The position numbers and the translations under genes are program-made. From Pseudomonadota bacterium (GTDB taxonomy: Bacteria; Bdellovibrionota; UBA1018; CAIMNF01), in contig JAIXWV010000028.1 of assembly GCA_027491115.1 (NCBI GenBank), positions 51,857-115,856 of the forward strand: a DNA stretch of 64,000 nt, written 5' to 3'. Within the stretch, counting starts at the first letter, position 1. The number at the start of each line of letters is the position of its first letter. The notes under the pieces were generated by a model. It was not told the origin of the DNA and did not search any database. It was given only the letters and a program-made list of their open reading frames with translations. Below are positions 45,318 through 54,788 of this stretch, one piece after another.

Positions 45318-46063
45318 TCTGAGAATGTACCGGTGTCAGGAACCTGTACCTTCAGGGGCTTGAATCGCGTCTTATTTAATATGAATCCATCCAACCGATC
45401 GCGTGCTTCTGGCGTCGGAAAGGTGGGTAAAGGTGCGTGAAGGACTTCGAATTCGCTCCGATGGCGGTCATCGATTTCGATGGAACCGTTGAAGTCTCCG
45501 CCACAAAGATCAGGAGAAAAGTCGCGAATCCGCTCATCGAGTCGCATGAGATGAAGTGAGCGGTTCTCACGCGAAAACGCCTCGAGATGGAGATTGAGAA
45601 TCCGGAGTCCGCCGGTCTCGACGAGCTGGAAATAACGGTGAAGGTAAAGACGGTTGTACCAGTCGGGGTTCTCTCGTGGTTTCGGGAGTAGGTCGTTCTG
45701 TAGGGTACGGATTGGAAAACGGGATAGGATTCCACCACCTGAACGAATTTTTCCAAAATGATGGAGCGGATTCAAGCCGGGATAGGGTACCCAAGGTAAA
45801 TCCCAGCTGACACAAGATGATCGATGGAGGAGCCCTGAGCGTCGGGCTAAGATATCCAATTGATTCCGACGGTGCGAACGTGAGGAATCGAAATCCACCT
45901 CTTGCAATAGAACGATGTCAGTGCCGGTGTTCCGGATGAGCGTGGCCATGGCGCTCAGTGCATTCTCATAGTGAAGTGCTGGATAGCGGCGCCAACCGGC
46001 GGCACCTTCCGACCCGTTTCCGTGAGCGTAAGAGATATTCCAAGTCAGGATTTTGAGCCCCAT
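45251..46063 (-). CDS. Endonuclease/exonuclease/phosphatase (EEP) family protein
   Basis: A 270-residue metal-dependent phosphoesterase of the DNase I-like fold. ATG 46063 has a GAGAAG ribosome-binding site and starts at the canonical first strand MGLKILTWNISYAHG; the 97 residues the track adds upstream are antisense to the next gene. Catalytic residues are Glu in VLLQEVDF, Asp/Asn in GGDFNGS, and the C-terminal SDHFPVLVEIE. It has no signal peptide. The substrate could be nucleic acid, phosphoinositide or sphingomyelin. The 3' end overlaps the P1-like gene by 67 bp, including part of the conserved SDHFPV region. Confidence 0.85.
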   Translation of the reverse strand: MGLKILTWNISYAHGNGSEGAAGWRRYPALHYENALSAMATLIRNTGTDIVLLQEVDFDSSRSHRRNQLDILARRSGLLHRSSCVSWDLPWVPYPGLNPLHHFGKIRSGGGILSRFPIRTLQNDLLPKPRENPDWYNRLYLHRYFQLVETGGLRILNLHLEAFSRENRSLHLMRLDERIRDFSPDLCGGDFNGSIEIDDRHRSEFEVLHAPLPTFPTPEARDRLDGFILNKTRFKPLKVQVPDTGTFSDHFPVLVEIEESEKNLTSSPRE

Positions 46064-46078
46064 GGTAGTCTTCTCATT

Positions 46079-46960
46079 ATGAGGATTATTGTCGTGGATT
46101 GCAAATACGTCGAAAGCGAGTTCGCTGCGGCGTATCTCCTGATCGACGGAGACCGCGGGTTCTTCGTCGAGTGCAACACCAATCATGCCATCCCGCATTT
46201 GATGGAAGCGGCAGTCCGCGAAGGATTGACACCGGACCGGATCGTCGGATTGCTCATCACCCATGTCCATCTTGATCATGCCGGAGGCGCGGGTCTGTTC
46301 TTGAGGACTTTTCCGAACGCCGTGCTCTATGCCCATCCCCGAGCCGCACGCCATGCGATTGACCCTTCACGCCTGATTGATAGCGCCACACGGGTGTATG
46401 GCGAAGAGTTCATGGAACGCTTGTACGGAACCATCCTGCCATGTCCTGCCGACAGAGTTCAGGAGTTGCCTGACGGTGCAGTGATTCCCTTCGGCCCCCT
46501 TGGTTTGGAGATCCGGCATGTCCGGGGTCATGCGAATCATCATGTGATTGCCCGAGAGCCGGAATCCGGAACCGTTTTCACTGGCGATGCGTTCGGAGTC
46601 AGTTATCCGGCATGCCCGGTGGTGATTCCTTCGACCAGCCCCACAGACTTTGACGGTGAGGAAGCATTAAAGAGTGTCGACTTGATCGAGTCCATGGAGC
46701 CTTCACGGGTTGCGCTGACCCATTACGGATTCATTGACCGTGAATTCATTTCCAGTGCAGCCGCGCAGCTCCGGCAAGGAATTCGGATGTCGATGGAAGT
46801 TGTTTCCGAGGTTCGCTCAGGGGCTCTCGCGCCAGAAAATGTCGAGAAAATACTATTGTCAAGAATGGAATCCAGTTTGCAACGTTCTGATCTGGAGGCA
46901 TTCAGCGTTGACTTGAAGGTCAATGCACAGGGGTTAGTCCACGCGGCGAGCAAGGCATGA
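46079..46960 (+). CDS. MBL-fold metallo-hydrolase (glyoxalase II-like)
   Basis: A 293-residue metallo-beta-lactamase-fold hydrolase. The metal motif THVHLDH lies at residues 61-67, with further ligands in RGHANHHVIA, FTGDAFG and LTHYGF. This is the glyoxalase II-like group, which hydrolyses thioesters or lactones; the substrate is not known. The start ATG 46079 is 15 bp from the divergent EEP start, with no clear ribosome-binding site. The gene abuts the convergent HD-domain gene. Confidence 0.85.
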   Translation: MRIIVVDCKYVESEFAAAYLLIDGDRGFFVECNTNHAIPHLMEAAVREGLTPDRIVGLLITHVHLDHAGGAGLFLRTFPNAVLYAHPRAARHAIDPSRLIDSATRVYGEEFMERLYGTILPCPADRVQELPDGAVIPFGPLGLEIRHVRGHANHHVIAREPESGTVFTGDAFGVSYPACPVVIPSTSPTDFDGEEALKSVDLIESMEPSRVALTHYGFIDREFISSAAAQLRQGIRMSMEVVSEVRSGALAPENVEKILLSRMESSLQRSDLEAFSVDLKVNAQGLVHAASKA

Positions 46961-48277
46961 TCATTCGAAAAGGAGTGCCTTGTCACGTGCCCGAGTGGAG
47001 AGCTTGCGGTGGTCTTCCGGGGACACGAAGATCCTCGAGATAGATCGGCTGTTCGGATACTGGGTAAAGAGCGTGGTGCACTTTTGGATCGGTATGTAGC
47101 TGGGCGCTGAGTAAAGATTGTCGTAACAGACGAAAATGGGATGACCAGACTTGCCGAAGTATTTCGATAGGATCCCAGTCGAGGTGCTTTCTATGAATGA
47201 GAGATTCCTCGATTCGAGCTCATGACGGACTTTCTTGAGGATCCGCTCTTGTTGTTCACGGGCGTTGGCAGTCGACGGGATTCCACTGTGGGTCTCTACC
47301 AGCATTTTATAGGGCTGCTTTTCGGTGATCCGCTTCGCCCAGTGATTCCCGGATCGGGAGAGGTGGGCGTAAAGATGGGCGTCCGTACACCGGGCGTAAG
47401 CTTCGATATCCGCTGGAAGCTTATAGTCGCACTCGGGATCGTTGAGATAGTTGGCGAGCATCTCGTCGTACACCACCGTCTTGTGGTGGAGGTAGACTTG
47501 CATGAACATGTTGAAGCGGGCGAGTAAGAAATCCTCGAACGCATAGAGAGCCCGGTGGCGGATCGCTAGATAGAGCTTGCCGTCGTGGTGGTGAGCGCAA
47601 AGATTGCGTAGAATCCAGGAATGATCGAAAACCCCGTAGTTCACCCCACTGTAAAAGCTGTCGCGACGGAGGTAGTCCATCCTGTCGGCATCCAGCTCGC
47701 TTGAGATCAATTGGTGAAGAATGGGTTTGAAGTCGATCAGTTCACCGTCGAAGGTTTCGTGGAAGAATCCATCATCCACTCCGATTTCGTCGTCAATGAG
47801 AGACGCGATGTGGGTCGGACTGAAGCCATGGGACTTCCCGGCCTTCTCAAGGATGGAAGTCAGAGGCGAGTCGAGGATGATCTTGAGTGTGTAATCCTCA
47901 TGCGTGGCTTTTCTGCGGGAGTTTTTGGACGAGTCGAGTTTTGAAACCTCGGGCATCGCGAACTCGGTAGTGTGAGAGAGAGGCCCGTGCCCCACATCGT
48001 GCAGGAGTGCGGCAAGCCGGACAACCGCCCGATAGCGCTTCCAGGTCTCGGGGAATCTACGCTTGAGCCCATCGAAAATCGCCTCAAAAGATTCGGTTGC
48101 GGTGTAAAGGGCTCCGACGCTGTGGATGAAGCGGTTGTGGGTGGCTCCGGGGTAGGAGTGTTCCGCGAATCCAGTCTGCCGGATCTGTCGCAATCTTTGG
48201 AACAGGAAGGACTCGAGAACAGGGAGCTCGTGCGGCTCGATCAGGATCACACCATGGATCACATCCCGAATATCCAT
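46961..48277 (-). CDS. HD-domain phosphohydrolase (dGTPase/SAMHD1-like, COG1078 type)
   Basis: A 438-residue protein with a metal-binding HD domain: H in ATHNRFIHSVGA, HD in AALLHDVGHGPLSH, and D in SSELDADRMDYLRRDSFYSG. This arrangement is that of the YdhJ/dGTPase-like group, which hydrolyses deoxynucleoside triphosphates or related nucleotides. ATG 48277 has AGGGAG at 7 nt; the track start 48304 lies directly on the stop of the upstream gene. The C-terminal half reads FNMFMQVYLHHKTVVYDEML, as is usual for the group. It is downstream of the H1-like gene, with 27 bp between stop and start. Confidence 0.9.
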   Translation of the reverse strand: MDIRDVIHGVILIEPHELPVLESFLFQRLRQIRQTGFAEHSYPGATHNRFIHSVGALYTATESFEAIFDGLKRRFPETWKRYRAVVRLAALLHDVGHGPLSHTTEFAMPEVSKLDSSKNSRRKATHEDYTLKIILDSPLTSILEKAGKSHGFSPTHIASLIDDEIGVDDGFFHETFDGELIDFKPILHQLISSELDADRMDYLRRDSFYSGVNYGVFDHSWILRNLCAHHHDGKLYLAIRHRALYAFEDFLLARFNMFMQVYLHHKTVVYDEMLANYLNDPECDYKLPADIEAYARCTDAHLYAHLSRSGNHWAKRITEKQPYKMLVETHSGIPSTANAREQQERILKKVRHELESRNLSFIESTSTGILSKYFGKSGHPIFVCYDNLYSAPSYIPIQKCTTLFTQYPNSRSISRIFVSPEDHRKLSTRARDKALLFE

Positions 48278-48304
48278 CGCCCGGCTCCCTGTCTCGTTCG
48301 TCAA

Positions 48305-48973
48305 TCAGTCTTCGTCTTCGTCGTTGAAGTCTTCGGCATCATCGAGACCAAATTCTTCATCTTCTTCTTCGTCGTCCAGGTCTTCTTCTTCATCGCCGAA
48401 GTCATCTTCCTCTTCGTCGAGTTCCTCGTCCATGTCAGAATCTTCTTCTTCCTCTTCATCATCGAAGCCGCGAGAGAAATAATCGTCTTCCTCCATGTCG
48501 TCTTCTTCGTCCATCTCGCGAAGTGACTCCTCGTCGTCGATGAGGGACTCTTCCATTTCAGAGTCTTCTTCTTCACCGAAGGTATGTTCTACACCCTCGG
48601 AATCTTCCATAGCGTGACTCAGGGTAGCGCCTGCAGCCGCTGCTGCCGCTGTAGCAGCGAGTGCTGTGGCAAGACTGGTTTTCTGTTCTTTTTTTACAGG
48701 AGTTGTTGCAGGAGCTTTTTTGGTAGCGACTTTCTTAGGAGCCGCTTTCTTAGGGGCGGCTTTCTTCGTCGCGGCTTTCTTGGTCACGACTTTCTTAGGA
48801 GCTGCTTTTTTAGCGCCCCCTTTTTTGCTGGCCACGACCTTTTTGGCGGGGGCTTTTTTAGCCGCTGCTTTTTTCTGGGCAGGGGCTTTTTTCACGGCCT
48901 TCTTCTTTGCCGGAGCTTTCTTGGTTGCTGCCTTCTTGGGCGCTGCTTTTTTTGCGGATTTCTTCTTTGCCAT
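48305..48973 (-). CDS. Histone H1-like protein with acidic C-terminal tail
   Basis: A 222-residue bipolar protein. ATG 48973 has AAGGAG 6 nt upstream; the track adds 16 residues ahead of it. Residues 1-98 are almost only Lys, Ala, Pro, Val and Thr, with AAPKK, AATKK and APAKK repeats like eukaryotic H1 tails and bacterial HctA/Hc1-type proteins. Residues 99-122 form an Ala-rich helix or hydrophobic hinge. Residues 123-222 are mainly Glu and Asp. The basic half should bind DNA or RNA; the acidic half may mask it or act as a chaperone, which is inference. The opposite strand shows long hydrophobic ORFs that are shadows. Confidence 0.8.
   Translation of the reverse strand: MAKKKSAKKAAPKKAATKKAPAKKKAVKKAPAQKKAAAKKAPAKKVVASKKGGAKKAAPKKVVTKKAATKKAAPKKAAPKKVATKKAPATTPVKKEQKTSLATALAATAAAAAAGATLSHAMEDSEGVEHTFGEEEDSEMEESLIDDEESLREMDEEDDMEEDDYFSRGFDDEEEEEDSDMDEELDEEEDDFGDEEEDLDDEEEDEEFGLDDAEDFNDEDED
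48700..48970. repeat. Degenerate tandem repeats coding for Lys/Ala motifs
   Basis: Imperfect 12-15 bp units such as GCGGCTTTCTTAGGAG (read on the plus strand) recur across the basic half of the H1-like gene. Their copy number may vary between strains. Confidence 0.6.
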
Positions 48974-49037
48974 GGTGTTCTCCTTCATGGTGAAGGTGCC
49001 AAAGGGGGTCCGACTTGGCAAGTCTGAAGCACTGGAT

Positions 49038-51122
49038 TCAATGAGACATTTTTTCCACGTCAGGGTCGTCAGAAGCGAGACCTTGTTGCATCAGGTCACG
49101 AAAAGAAACTAGCTTGACCGAGTAACCGAACCGGGGTGTGAACTTGACGTCGTAGGAGCTCACTTTATGGTGGTCGGGGCTCCAGGAGGTTCTGACCTCC
49201 TTTGGGGTGATGGAAAGATAGGGTTTGGATTGGAGTGAGTCCTGAATGGGAAGCTCGAGCGCGGCGAAGGTTTCAGTCTCTCCATGTTCGCTCTCCTGTC
49301 CCCCTGTGGAGAGTTTGCTATCAATGTAATTGGTAAGGGACGTTTTGAGCTGATTACGCAGGATGGGCAGATCAAGGCCGATGGGATCATTGCTGACCGA
49401 GACGTTAGGGAAGATGGATTGAAGGAACTGATCCACTTTTTGAGCTGTCGAAGCACCCCCTCTTGGAAACACTGGGGCATAAAAGCGATAGATTTGGGGT
49501 TTTCCTTTGGCCGATGCGGGGTCCGAAAACGGGATGAACTCAAAGTCCATCGGGTCCTGACTGCCGTCGGTTGAGGGTGTGGGGGGAAGGATGTTGTATA
49601 GGCCTACTTCGGTTGGATTCGGGGCCGTGGCGTGACGCTGTGCGTCCAGAATTCCGGTAGTGCTTGGGGCAGCGCCTCCCGACAATGCCTTCATGTCTCG
49701 CATGAATCTCGTGTTGAAGAAGTTGGTGTTATCGTTTCCGAGCTTGAGATTCGGGCTGAAGCAGTCAGAAGAGCAAAAAACCTGTCCGTTGACCGGGGGT
49801 AGATTGGACCTTGAAACAACAAAATCGGTGGCTGACAGACCTTTTGGTCCGATGCGACTTCCAAAGGGTTTGGCGGCAGCCATGGCATCCAATTCGAGCT
49901 CACCGGGACCTTGCATGAACAAAAGACCCATGGGTTTCACATAGGTCCTGAGTCGGACCGCATAAAACACGTTCTTAGCACTCGAGGAAAGCTTTACTCC
50001 CACCGGCGCGTCGTTCGCATTGATCTTGTAGATAAAGGAATCGCATGCGGTGGCTTTGGTAGAGGGAACACTCGGGCTAGTCGGAACCATTGCCTGGACA
50101 TAAACTTTGAACGAAGCCTTCACTTCATCCAGTTCGAGCATTTTCGCAGGCTGGAGCTCTTCGAGCCGGGTTTTTTCGGCATCGAAGACCGAGCTGTTCA
50201 GATTCCCGAGGGCTGATTTGTAGGCGAGAATGGTCCGTTCGTGAGCATCCGCCCCGGGCGAATTTTCAAGGGCCTGCATCCCCTCCCAATCGACATTCGC
50301 GGGTTTATCATTGATGAAATCTTTGAGGGTGTCGATCCGCATCAGGGTGATCACGTTTCTTGGAAAAAGCCCGAGCCCCTGAACAAGCGGTTGAATCTGC
50401 TCCTTGATTTTGGTTCTCTCGGGATTGGTCAGCGTGGTGGAGGTGGTGGAAAGAAGCATTTCATCGATGCTTTGGTCATCGAGGTCTCCCCTGAAAAGCC
50501 AAGCAAGTGCCATGAATACATTGATACCGGATCGCCCTGAGCAGATGCTGTTGGCTATGCCCGCGATACTCGTTACGGAATTCAGGTAAGCTTGGGTGAT
50601 GGAGTTCAGGGAAGAGAGGACTCCTCCCACTGAGTTTTGAACGTCATAGGCGGTATTCCTGTAGTTCACCGCCAGGCAGCTGTCTGAGCTGCCACCCACA
50701 GCCGCCGAGATGGGCAAACAGACTACCGGCACTTTGAGCTGGAGAATGCTCGGGTTCGTACCGTTGTTGTAATCGAGCTTGTCAAAAGTATATTCGGAAT
50801 TATCAGCGCCATTGCCCGGAAATTGTGGGTTGCCAATACTGCTCACAAAAGCATTACGAAACGCGAACTTCTTGAATTGCCGTCTCATGTCGTAATTCAG
50901 ATAAGAGATGGCATTCAGTTGGCGTGACTGTGCGGCCGCACCCGCGTAAGCCGCGGCATCAGCCGCGGTTTGGACACTGATCTTGGCATTGATCAAGAGA
51001 CCTGTGTTCACTGCGAACATGAAGAACATGAGGAAGCTCGAAACCATGATGGCGAGCAAGACCGCAGCCTGTCCCTCTCGACCGGATTTGTCATTTAATT
51101 GGCGAGGACGAGGCGATTCCAT
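49038..51122 (-). CDS. TadE/TadG-like pilus assembly protein
   Basis: A 694-residue protein with one N-terminal membrane segment embedded in the Tad_N pattern EGQAAVLLAIMVSSFLMFFM, then NAKISVQTAADAAAYAGAAA, which is the pseudopilin-like N terminus of Tad pilus minor subunits. It is much longer than most TadG proteins. The rest is beta-rich and Ser/Asn-rich with Cys pairs; no von Willebrand domain is evident. It is the only pilus gene in this stretch apart from the CpaF ATPase gene about 5.4 kb away. It precedes the H1-like gene by about 65 bp on the same strand. Confidence 0.82.
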   Translation of the reverse strand: MESPRPRQLNDKSGREGQAAVLLAIMVSSFLMFFMFAVNTGLLINAKISVQTAADAAAYAGAAAQSRQLNAISYLNYDMRRQFKKFAFRNAFVSSIGNPQFPGNGADNSEYTFDKLDYNNGTNPSILQLKVPVVCLPISAAVGGSSDSCLAVNYRNTAYDVQNSVGGVLSSLNSITQAYLNSVTSIAGIANSICSGRSGINVFMALAWLFRGDLDDQSIDEMLLSTTSTTLTNPERTKIKEQIQPLVQGLGLFPRNVITLMRIDTLKDFINDKPANVDWEGMQALENSPGADAHERTILAYKSALGNLNSSVFDAEKTRLEELQPAKMLELDEVKASFKVYVQAMVPTSPSVPSTKATACDSFIYKINANDAPVGVKLSSSAKNVFYAVRLRTYVKPMGLLFMQGPGELELDAMAAAKPFGSRIGPKGLSATDFVVSRSNLPPVNGQVFCSSDCFSPNLKLGNDNTNFFNTRFMRDMKALSGGAAPSTTGILDAQRHATAPNPTEVGLYNILPPTPSTDGSQDPMDFEFIPFSDPASAKGKPQIYRFYAPVFPRGGASTAQKVDQFLQSIFPNVSVSNDPIGLDLPILRNQLKTSLTNYIDSKLSTGGQESEHGETETFAALELPIQDSLQSKPYLSITPKEVRTSWSPDHHKVSSYDVKFTPRFGYSVKLVSFRDLMQQGLASDDPDVEKMSH

Positions 51123-51193
51123 GGGTTCAGGCTAACCCTTTGCAGTTCCAAAATCAATTCGACGGGAAGCCCGGCCTCGGATAAACATAAGGT

Positions 51194-52195
51194 ATGAGAA
51201 ACCTTCTTCGAATCCACGCCTTCCTGCCGCTTTGGGCTTTGGCAGTTCTGTCTGTTCCAAGTGCTTCCGCACAGCTCCGGGTCGGGCTGGTCCTCGAACG
51301 CTCCGGGAAGGACGACAAGTCGTTCAACGCATCGGCTTATCAAGGGCTCAAGCGTGCAGAAAAAGAGCTCGGAGTGTCGACAAAGACCGTGGAGGCTCCC
51401 GACAATGCAGCCTATGAGTCCCTTCAGAGAGCATTCGCAGAGAAAAAGTTCGATCTCATCATTGCGGTCGGATTCCATCAGCTGGAGTCGGTGAAGAAGA
51501 ACGCTGCCCGTTTCCCAAACCAGAAGTTCCTTCTGGTCGACGAGGATGCCAAGGCGCCCAATGTCCGCTCCGTCATGTTCGAAGAACATGAAGGAAGTTA
51601 TCTGGTGGGTGCACTGGCCGCCATGCACGCTCCCGGAGGGAAGATCGGGTTTATCGGAGGAATGGATGTTCCACTGATCCGCCGTTTTGAAACTGGATAT
51701 GTGGCCGGAGCGAAAAAAATCAATCCGAAGGTGCAGATGCTATCGAATTATCTCGGTGTCACCGGTGAAGCCTGGAACAATCCTCCGAAAGCCAAAGAGC
51801 TTGCTCTCGATCAGTTCAATCGCGGGGCGGAGGTGATTTTTGTCGCCGCCGGTAACTCGGGTGTGGGGGTATTCGATGCCGCTGCCGATAGAAAGAAGCT
51901 CGCAATCGGTGTCGACTCGAATCAGAACTGGCTCAAGCCCGGCTCCATCCTGACCAGCATGTTGAAGCGGGTGGATGAGGCGGTTTATGACTCGGTCAAG
52001 CTCTTCAAAGAAGGCAAGTTCACCACGGGCTTGATTCGGTACGGGGTGAAATCCAAGGGTGTGGATTATTCGCTCGACGAGCATAACGCGCGACTCGTGA
52101 CCGAGGCCGACAAGAAACAGTTGGAACAACTTCGAACGGAAATCGTTAAGGGCAAGATCAAGGTCCCTGACTATTACCTGATCCAGAAAAAGTGA
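51194..52195 (+). CDS. BMP-family ABC transporter substrate-binding protein
   Basis: A 333-residue periplasmic protein of the BMP/PnrA/Med family, binding purine nucleosides or related ligands. The signal peptide ends ASA-QL, with no lipobox cysteine, unlike the lipid-anchored PnrA proteins of spirochaetes and Firmicutes. The motifs DDKSFNASAYQGLKRA and KIGFIGGMDVPLIRRFETGY are family signatures, and VIFVAAGNSGVGVFDAA is the ligand-pocket region. It is the first gene of a four-component operon with the ATPase and two permeases, and it overlaps the next gene by 4 bp. Confidence 0.93.
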   Translation: MRNLLRIHAFLPLWALAVLSVPSASAQLRVGLVLERSGKDDKSFNASAYQGLKRAEKELGVSTKTVEAPDNAAYESLQRAFAEKKFDLIIAVGFHQLESVKKNAARFPNQKFLLVDEDAKAPNVRSVMFEEHEGSYLVGALAAMHAPGGKIGFIGGMDVPLIRRFETGYVAGAKKINPKVQMLSNYLGVTGEAWNNPPKAKELALDQFNRGAEVIFVAAGNSGVGVFDAAADRKKLAIGVDSNQNWLKPGSILTSMLKRVDEAVYDSVKLFKEGKFTTGLIRYGVKSKGVDYSLDEHNARLVTEADKKQLEQLRTEIVKGKIKVPDYYLIQKK

Positions 52196-53718
52196 TGAAC
52201 GCGATCGAGTTCCGGAAGGTCACCAAGCGTTTTGGAGGATTCACCGCCAACCGGGACCTTTCGTTCTCGGTCAAAAAGGGATCGATTCACGGTCTGATCG
52301 GCGAGAACGGAGCGGGCAAGTCCACCGCGATGAAGGTGCTTTTCGGAATCCATCCTGCGGACTCCGGCGAGATCTTGATCGAGGACCGACCTGTGCGGAT
52401 CTCCAATCCGGTCCATGCCATGAAGACCGGGATAGGAATGGTTCATCAGCACTTCATGTTGGCAGGGCCCGAAACAGTTCTCGACAACATCATTTTGGGG
52501 CATGAGCCCGGTCGTGTGTTCATCGGTCGCTCTCAGGCCGAAGCCGAGCTCCGCTCGATCGCTCGGACTTACGGACTCGATTTCGAACGCTGGGATCGCC
52601 CCGTCTCCGAGCTTTCGGTGGGTGAGCAGCAACGGGTCGAAATCCTCAAACTCTTGTACCAACGGTCGAAAGTCCTTATCCTCGACGAACCCACCGCCGT
52701 GCTCACTCCGCAGGAGGTGAAGGATCTCTTCGGGAACCTCGTCCGCCTGAAGGAAGAGGGAAAAACCATCATTCTGATCTCTCACAAGCTCAAGGAAGTT
52801 CTGGGGTACTGTGACGAGATCACCGTGATCCGCAGGGGTGAAACGGTCGGAACCCGTAAGGCCGCGGAAACGGACGAAGCAGAGCTTGCCCGGATGATGG
52901 TGGGCCGGGACGTTTCGTTTACCTACCAGGGAGAACGGAAAGTTTTCGCTGTTGCCGAAGGCATGCGTCCCCTGGTGCGTGTGGACAAGTTGTCGATCGA
53001 GAGTACGACCGAGCCTTTGCGAGAAGTCAGTTTCGAGTTGAGGCCGGGAGAGATCCTCGGTATCGCCGGCGTCCAGGGTAACGGGCAATCGACTCTTCTT
53101 CGGGCGCTTTCCCATCCCGCGCATCATCGTGCGAGGTGGAGCGGCAGTTACCAGTTCAACGGGAAAGACCACTCTGAGAGCGATCCGATCCGTCTCAGGA
53201 ATGCGGGACTGGGTCTGGTTCCGGAAGACCGGCTTTCGGAAGGCTTGCTTCTGAACCAAGACATGACCGAGAACTTCCTTTTGGGTCAGCATGAAGATCC
53301 CCGCTACTCGAAGAACGGATTCCTTTTGAGAGCCAAAGCACGTGCTGTGACAGAGTCGAAAATCAAGGAGTTTGACATTCGTCCACCCTACACCACGGTC
53401 TGGGCCGGACGCATGAGTGGCGGGAACCAGCAAAAACTCGTGATCGCCCGCGCGCTTGACCCGGGGCCGTCCGTTCTGTACATCGCCCATCCCACACGAG
53501 GGGTCGATGTGGGAGCCATCGAGAAGATCCACGATGCGATGGTTCAGGAGCGCAATCGCGGTAGAGCCATTCTGCTGTTTTCTTCCGAACTCGACGAGCT
53601 AATCGATCTTTGCGACCGGATGCTTGTTTTTTACAACGGTGGTGTGCGGGCAGAGTTCGCTCGGTCCGAGTTCGACCCTTGGACCATCGGGCGGGTGATG
53701 GGTGGAGGTGACCGGTGA
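52192..53718 (+). CDS. Nucleoside-type ABC transporter, double ATPase subunit
   Basis: A 508-residue protein with two ABC domains in one chain, as in NupA/YufO and RbsA. The first has Walker A GENGAGKST, signature LSVGEQQRVEI and Walker B LILDEPTAVL. The second has a Walker A variant GVQGNGQST, signature MSGGNQQKLVIARAL and a degenerate Walker B (IAHPTRGVDVGAI), which is usual for the second half of BMP-type importers. It works with the binding protein and two permeases to import nucleosides. It overlaps both neighbours by 4 bp. Confidence 0.94.
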   Translation: MMNAIEFRKVTKRFGGFTANRDLSFSVKKGSIHGLIGENGAGKSTAMKVLFGIHPADSGEILIEDRPVRISNPVHAMKTGIGMVHQHFMLAGPETVLDNIILGHEPGRVFIGRSQAEAELRSIARTYGLDFERWDRPVSELSVGEQQRVEILKLLYQRSKVLILDEPTAVLTPQEVKDLFGNLVRLKEEGKTIILISHKLKEVLGYCDEITVIRRGETVGTRKAAETDEAELARMMVGRDVSFTYQGERKVFAVAEGMRPLVRVDKLSIESTTEPLREVSFELRPGEILGIAGVQGNGQSTLLRALSHPAHHRARWSGSYQFNGKDHSESDPIRLRNAGLGLVPEDRLSEGLLLNQDMTENFLLGQHEDPRYSKNGFLLRAKARAVTESKIKEFDIRPPYTTVWAGRMSGGNQQKLVIARALDPGPSVLYIAHPTRGVDVGAIEKIHDAMVQERNRGRAILLFSSELDELIDLCDRMLVFYNGGVRAEFARSEFDPWTIGRVMGGGDR

Positions 53719-54788
53719 AGAATTCCGATCAATTGAGAATCCCTCACAGCATCCGTTCGTTCCTGAGGTCCGTGGTCGGTGCCATCGGAGGCCTTTTGGC
53801 GGGATTGCTGATTTGCCGTTTCGCGGGAGAGTCTCCCGGAAAAGTCCTGACCGTGCTCCTGAACAGCAGCTTCGGAAGCGGATACGATTTTGGAATGACG
53901 CTTTTCTATATGGCGTACTTCATCCTTGCCGGCCTGGCTGTGGCGATTCCATTCAAAGCCGGGTTGTTCAACATCGGGGGTGAGGGGCAGCTCACGATCG
54001 GTGCTCTGGCTGCAGCATGGGCGGGCGTTGCCGGCGCAGGCATCCAGTCGCCGGTATTGGCCGTCTTGTTTGCCACAGCGGCTTCATTCCTGGCGGGTGG
54101 AATCTGGGGAGCGATCCCCGGTTATCTCAAGGCCAGACGGGGCAGTCATGAGGTGATCACCACCATCATGATGAACTTCATCGCGGCAGGGGTGACTTCC
54201 TACTTCACCCTTTATGTGCTGAAGGATCCGGATTCTTCTCAGGCCGAAACCATACCACTATCGATGGTTTTCCAGCTCAAACCATTCGCTGTTTTCAATG
54301 GCGCGCCGATGGGAGGGTTGATCCTCGCACTCATGGCCATGACCCTTGTTCTCCATCTGGTCCTGCGGAATTCGGTTTGGGGTTACCGTTTGAAAGCGAC
54401 GGGTGAGAATGAAACCGCAGGATCCACTTTCGGAATTTCAGCACCGGGAGCCTGGCTCAGTTCGATGTTCGTCGCGGGTGGCATTGCGGGGCTGACCGGT
54501 CTCGTGGAGGTGCTGGGCAACTCCCATCGTTTCAAGATTGGTTTTTCCGCCGATTACGGATTTGTGGGTATTGCTGTGGCACTGGTTGCGCGCGGAAATA
54601 TTCTAGGAATCCTTCCATCGGCCTTCCTGTTCGGTGTTCTTCAAAAAGGTGCCGGGAGTCTCGATCTCGAAACGGACAAGGTAACTCGCGACCTCACTTA
54701 CATCATCCAGGGTTTGATCATTCTGGGTGTGGCATCCGATGGGCTTTGGGAGCTTCCTGCCAGACTATGGAGGAGACGAAATGCTTGA
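53715..54788 (+). CDS. Nucleoside-type ABC transporter permease 1
   Basis: A 357-residue integral membrane permease of the branched-chain/sugar/nucleoside family (BPD_transp_2), homologous to NupB/YufP. Conserved loops include KAGLFNIGGEGQLTIGALAA and GYRLKATGENETAGSTFGI. About ten hydrophobic segments are visible. Translation is coupled to the ATPase gene (4-bp overlap) and to the second permease (8-bp overlap). Confidence 0.93.
   Translation: MKNSDQLRIPHSIRSFLRSVVGAIGGLLAGLLICRFAGESPGKVLTVLLNSSFGSGYDFGMTLFYMAYFILAGLAVAIPFKAGLFNIGGEGQLTIGALAAAWAGVAGAGIQSPVLAVLFATAASFLAGGIWGAIPGYLKARRGSHEVITTIMMNFIAAGVTSYFTLYVLKDPDSSQAETIPLSMVFQLKPFAVFNGAPMGGLILALMAMTLVLHLVLRNSVWGYRLKATGENETAGSTFGISAPGAWLSSMFVAGGIAGLTGLVEVLGNSHRFKIGFSADYGFVGIAVALVARGNILGILPSAFLFGVLQKGAGSLDLETDKVTRDLTYIIQGLIILGVASDGLWELPARLWRRRNA

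Noticed and set aside
48584-49112. Two hydrophobic Phe/Ala/Gly-rich plus-strand ORFs
   Set aside because: They are the complement of the Lys/Ala repeat codons of the H1-like gene, which forces apparent hydrophobic repeats.
52174-53532. 452-residue minus-strand ORF opposite the double ABC ATPase
   Set aside because: Shadow of a conserved gene; no signal, domain or ribosome-binding site.
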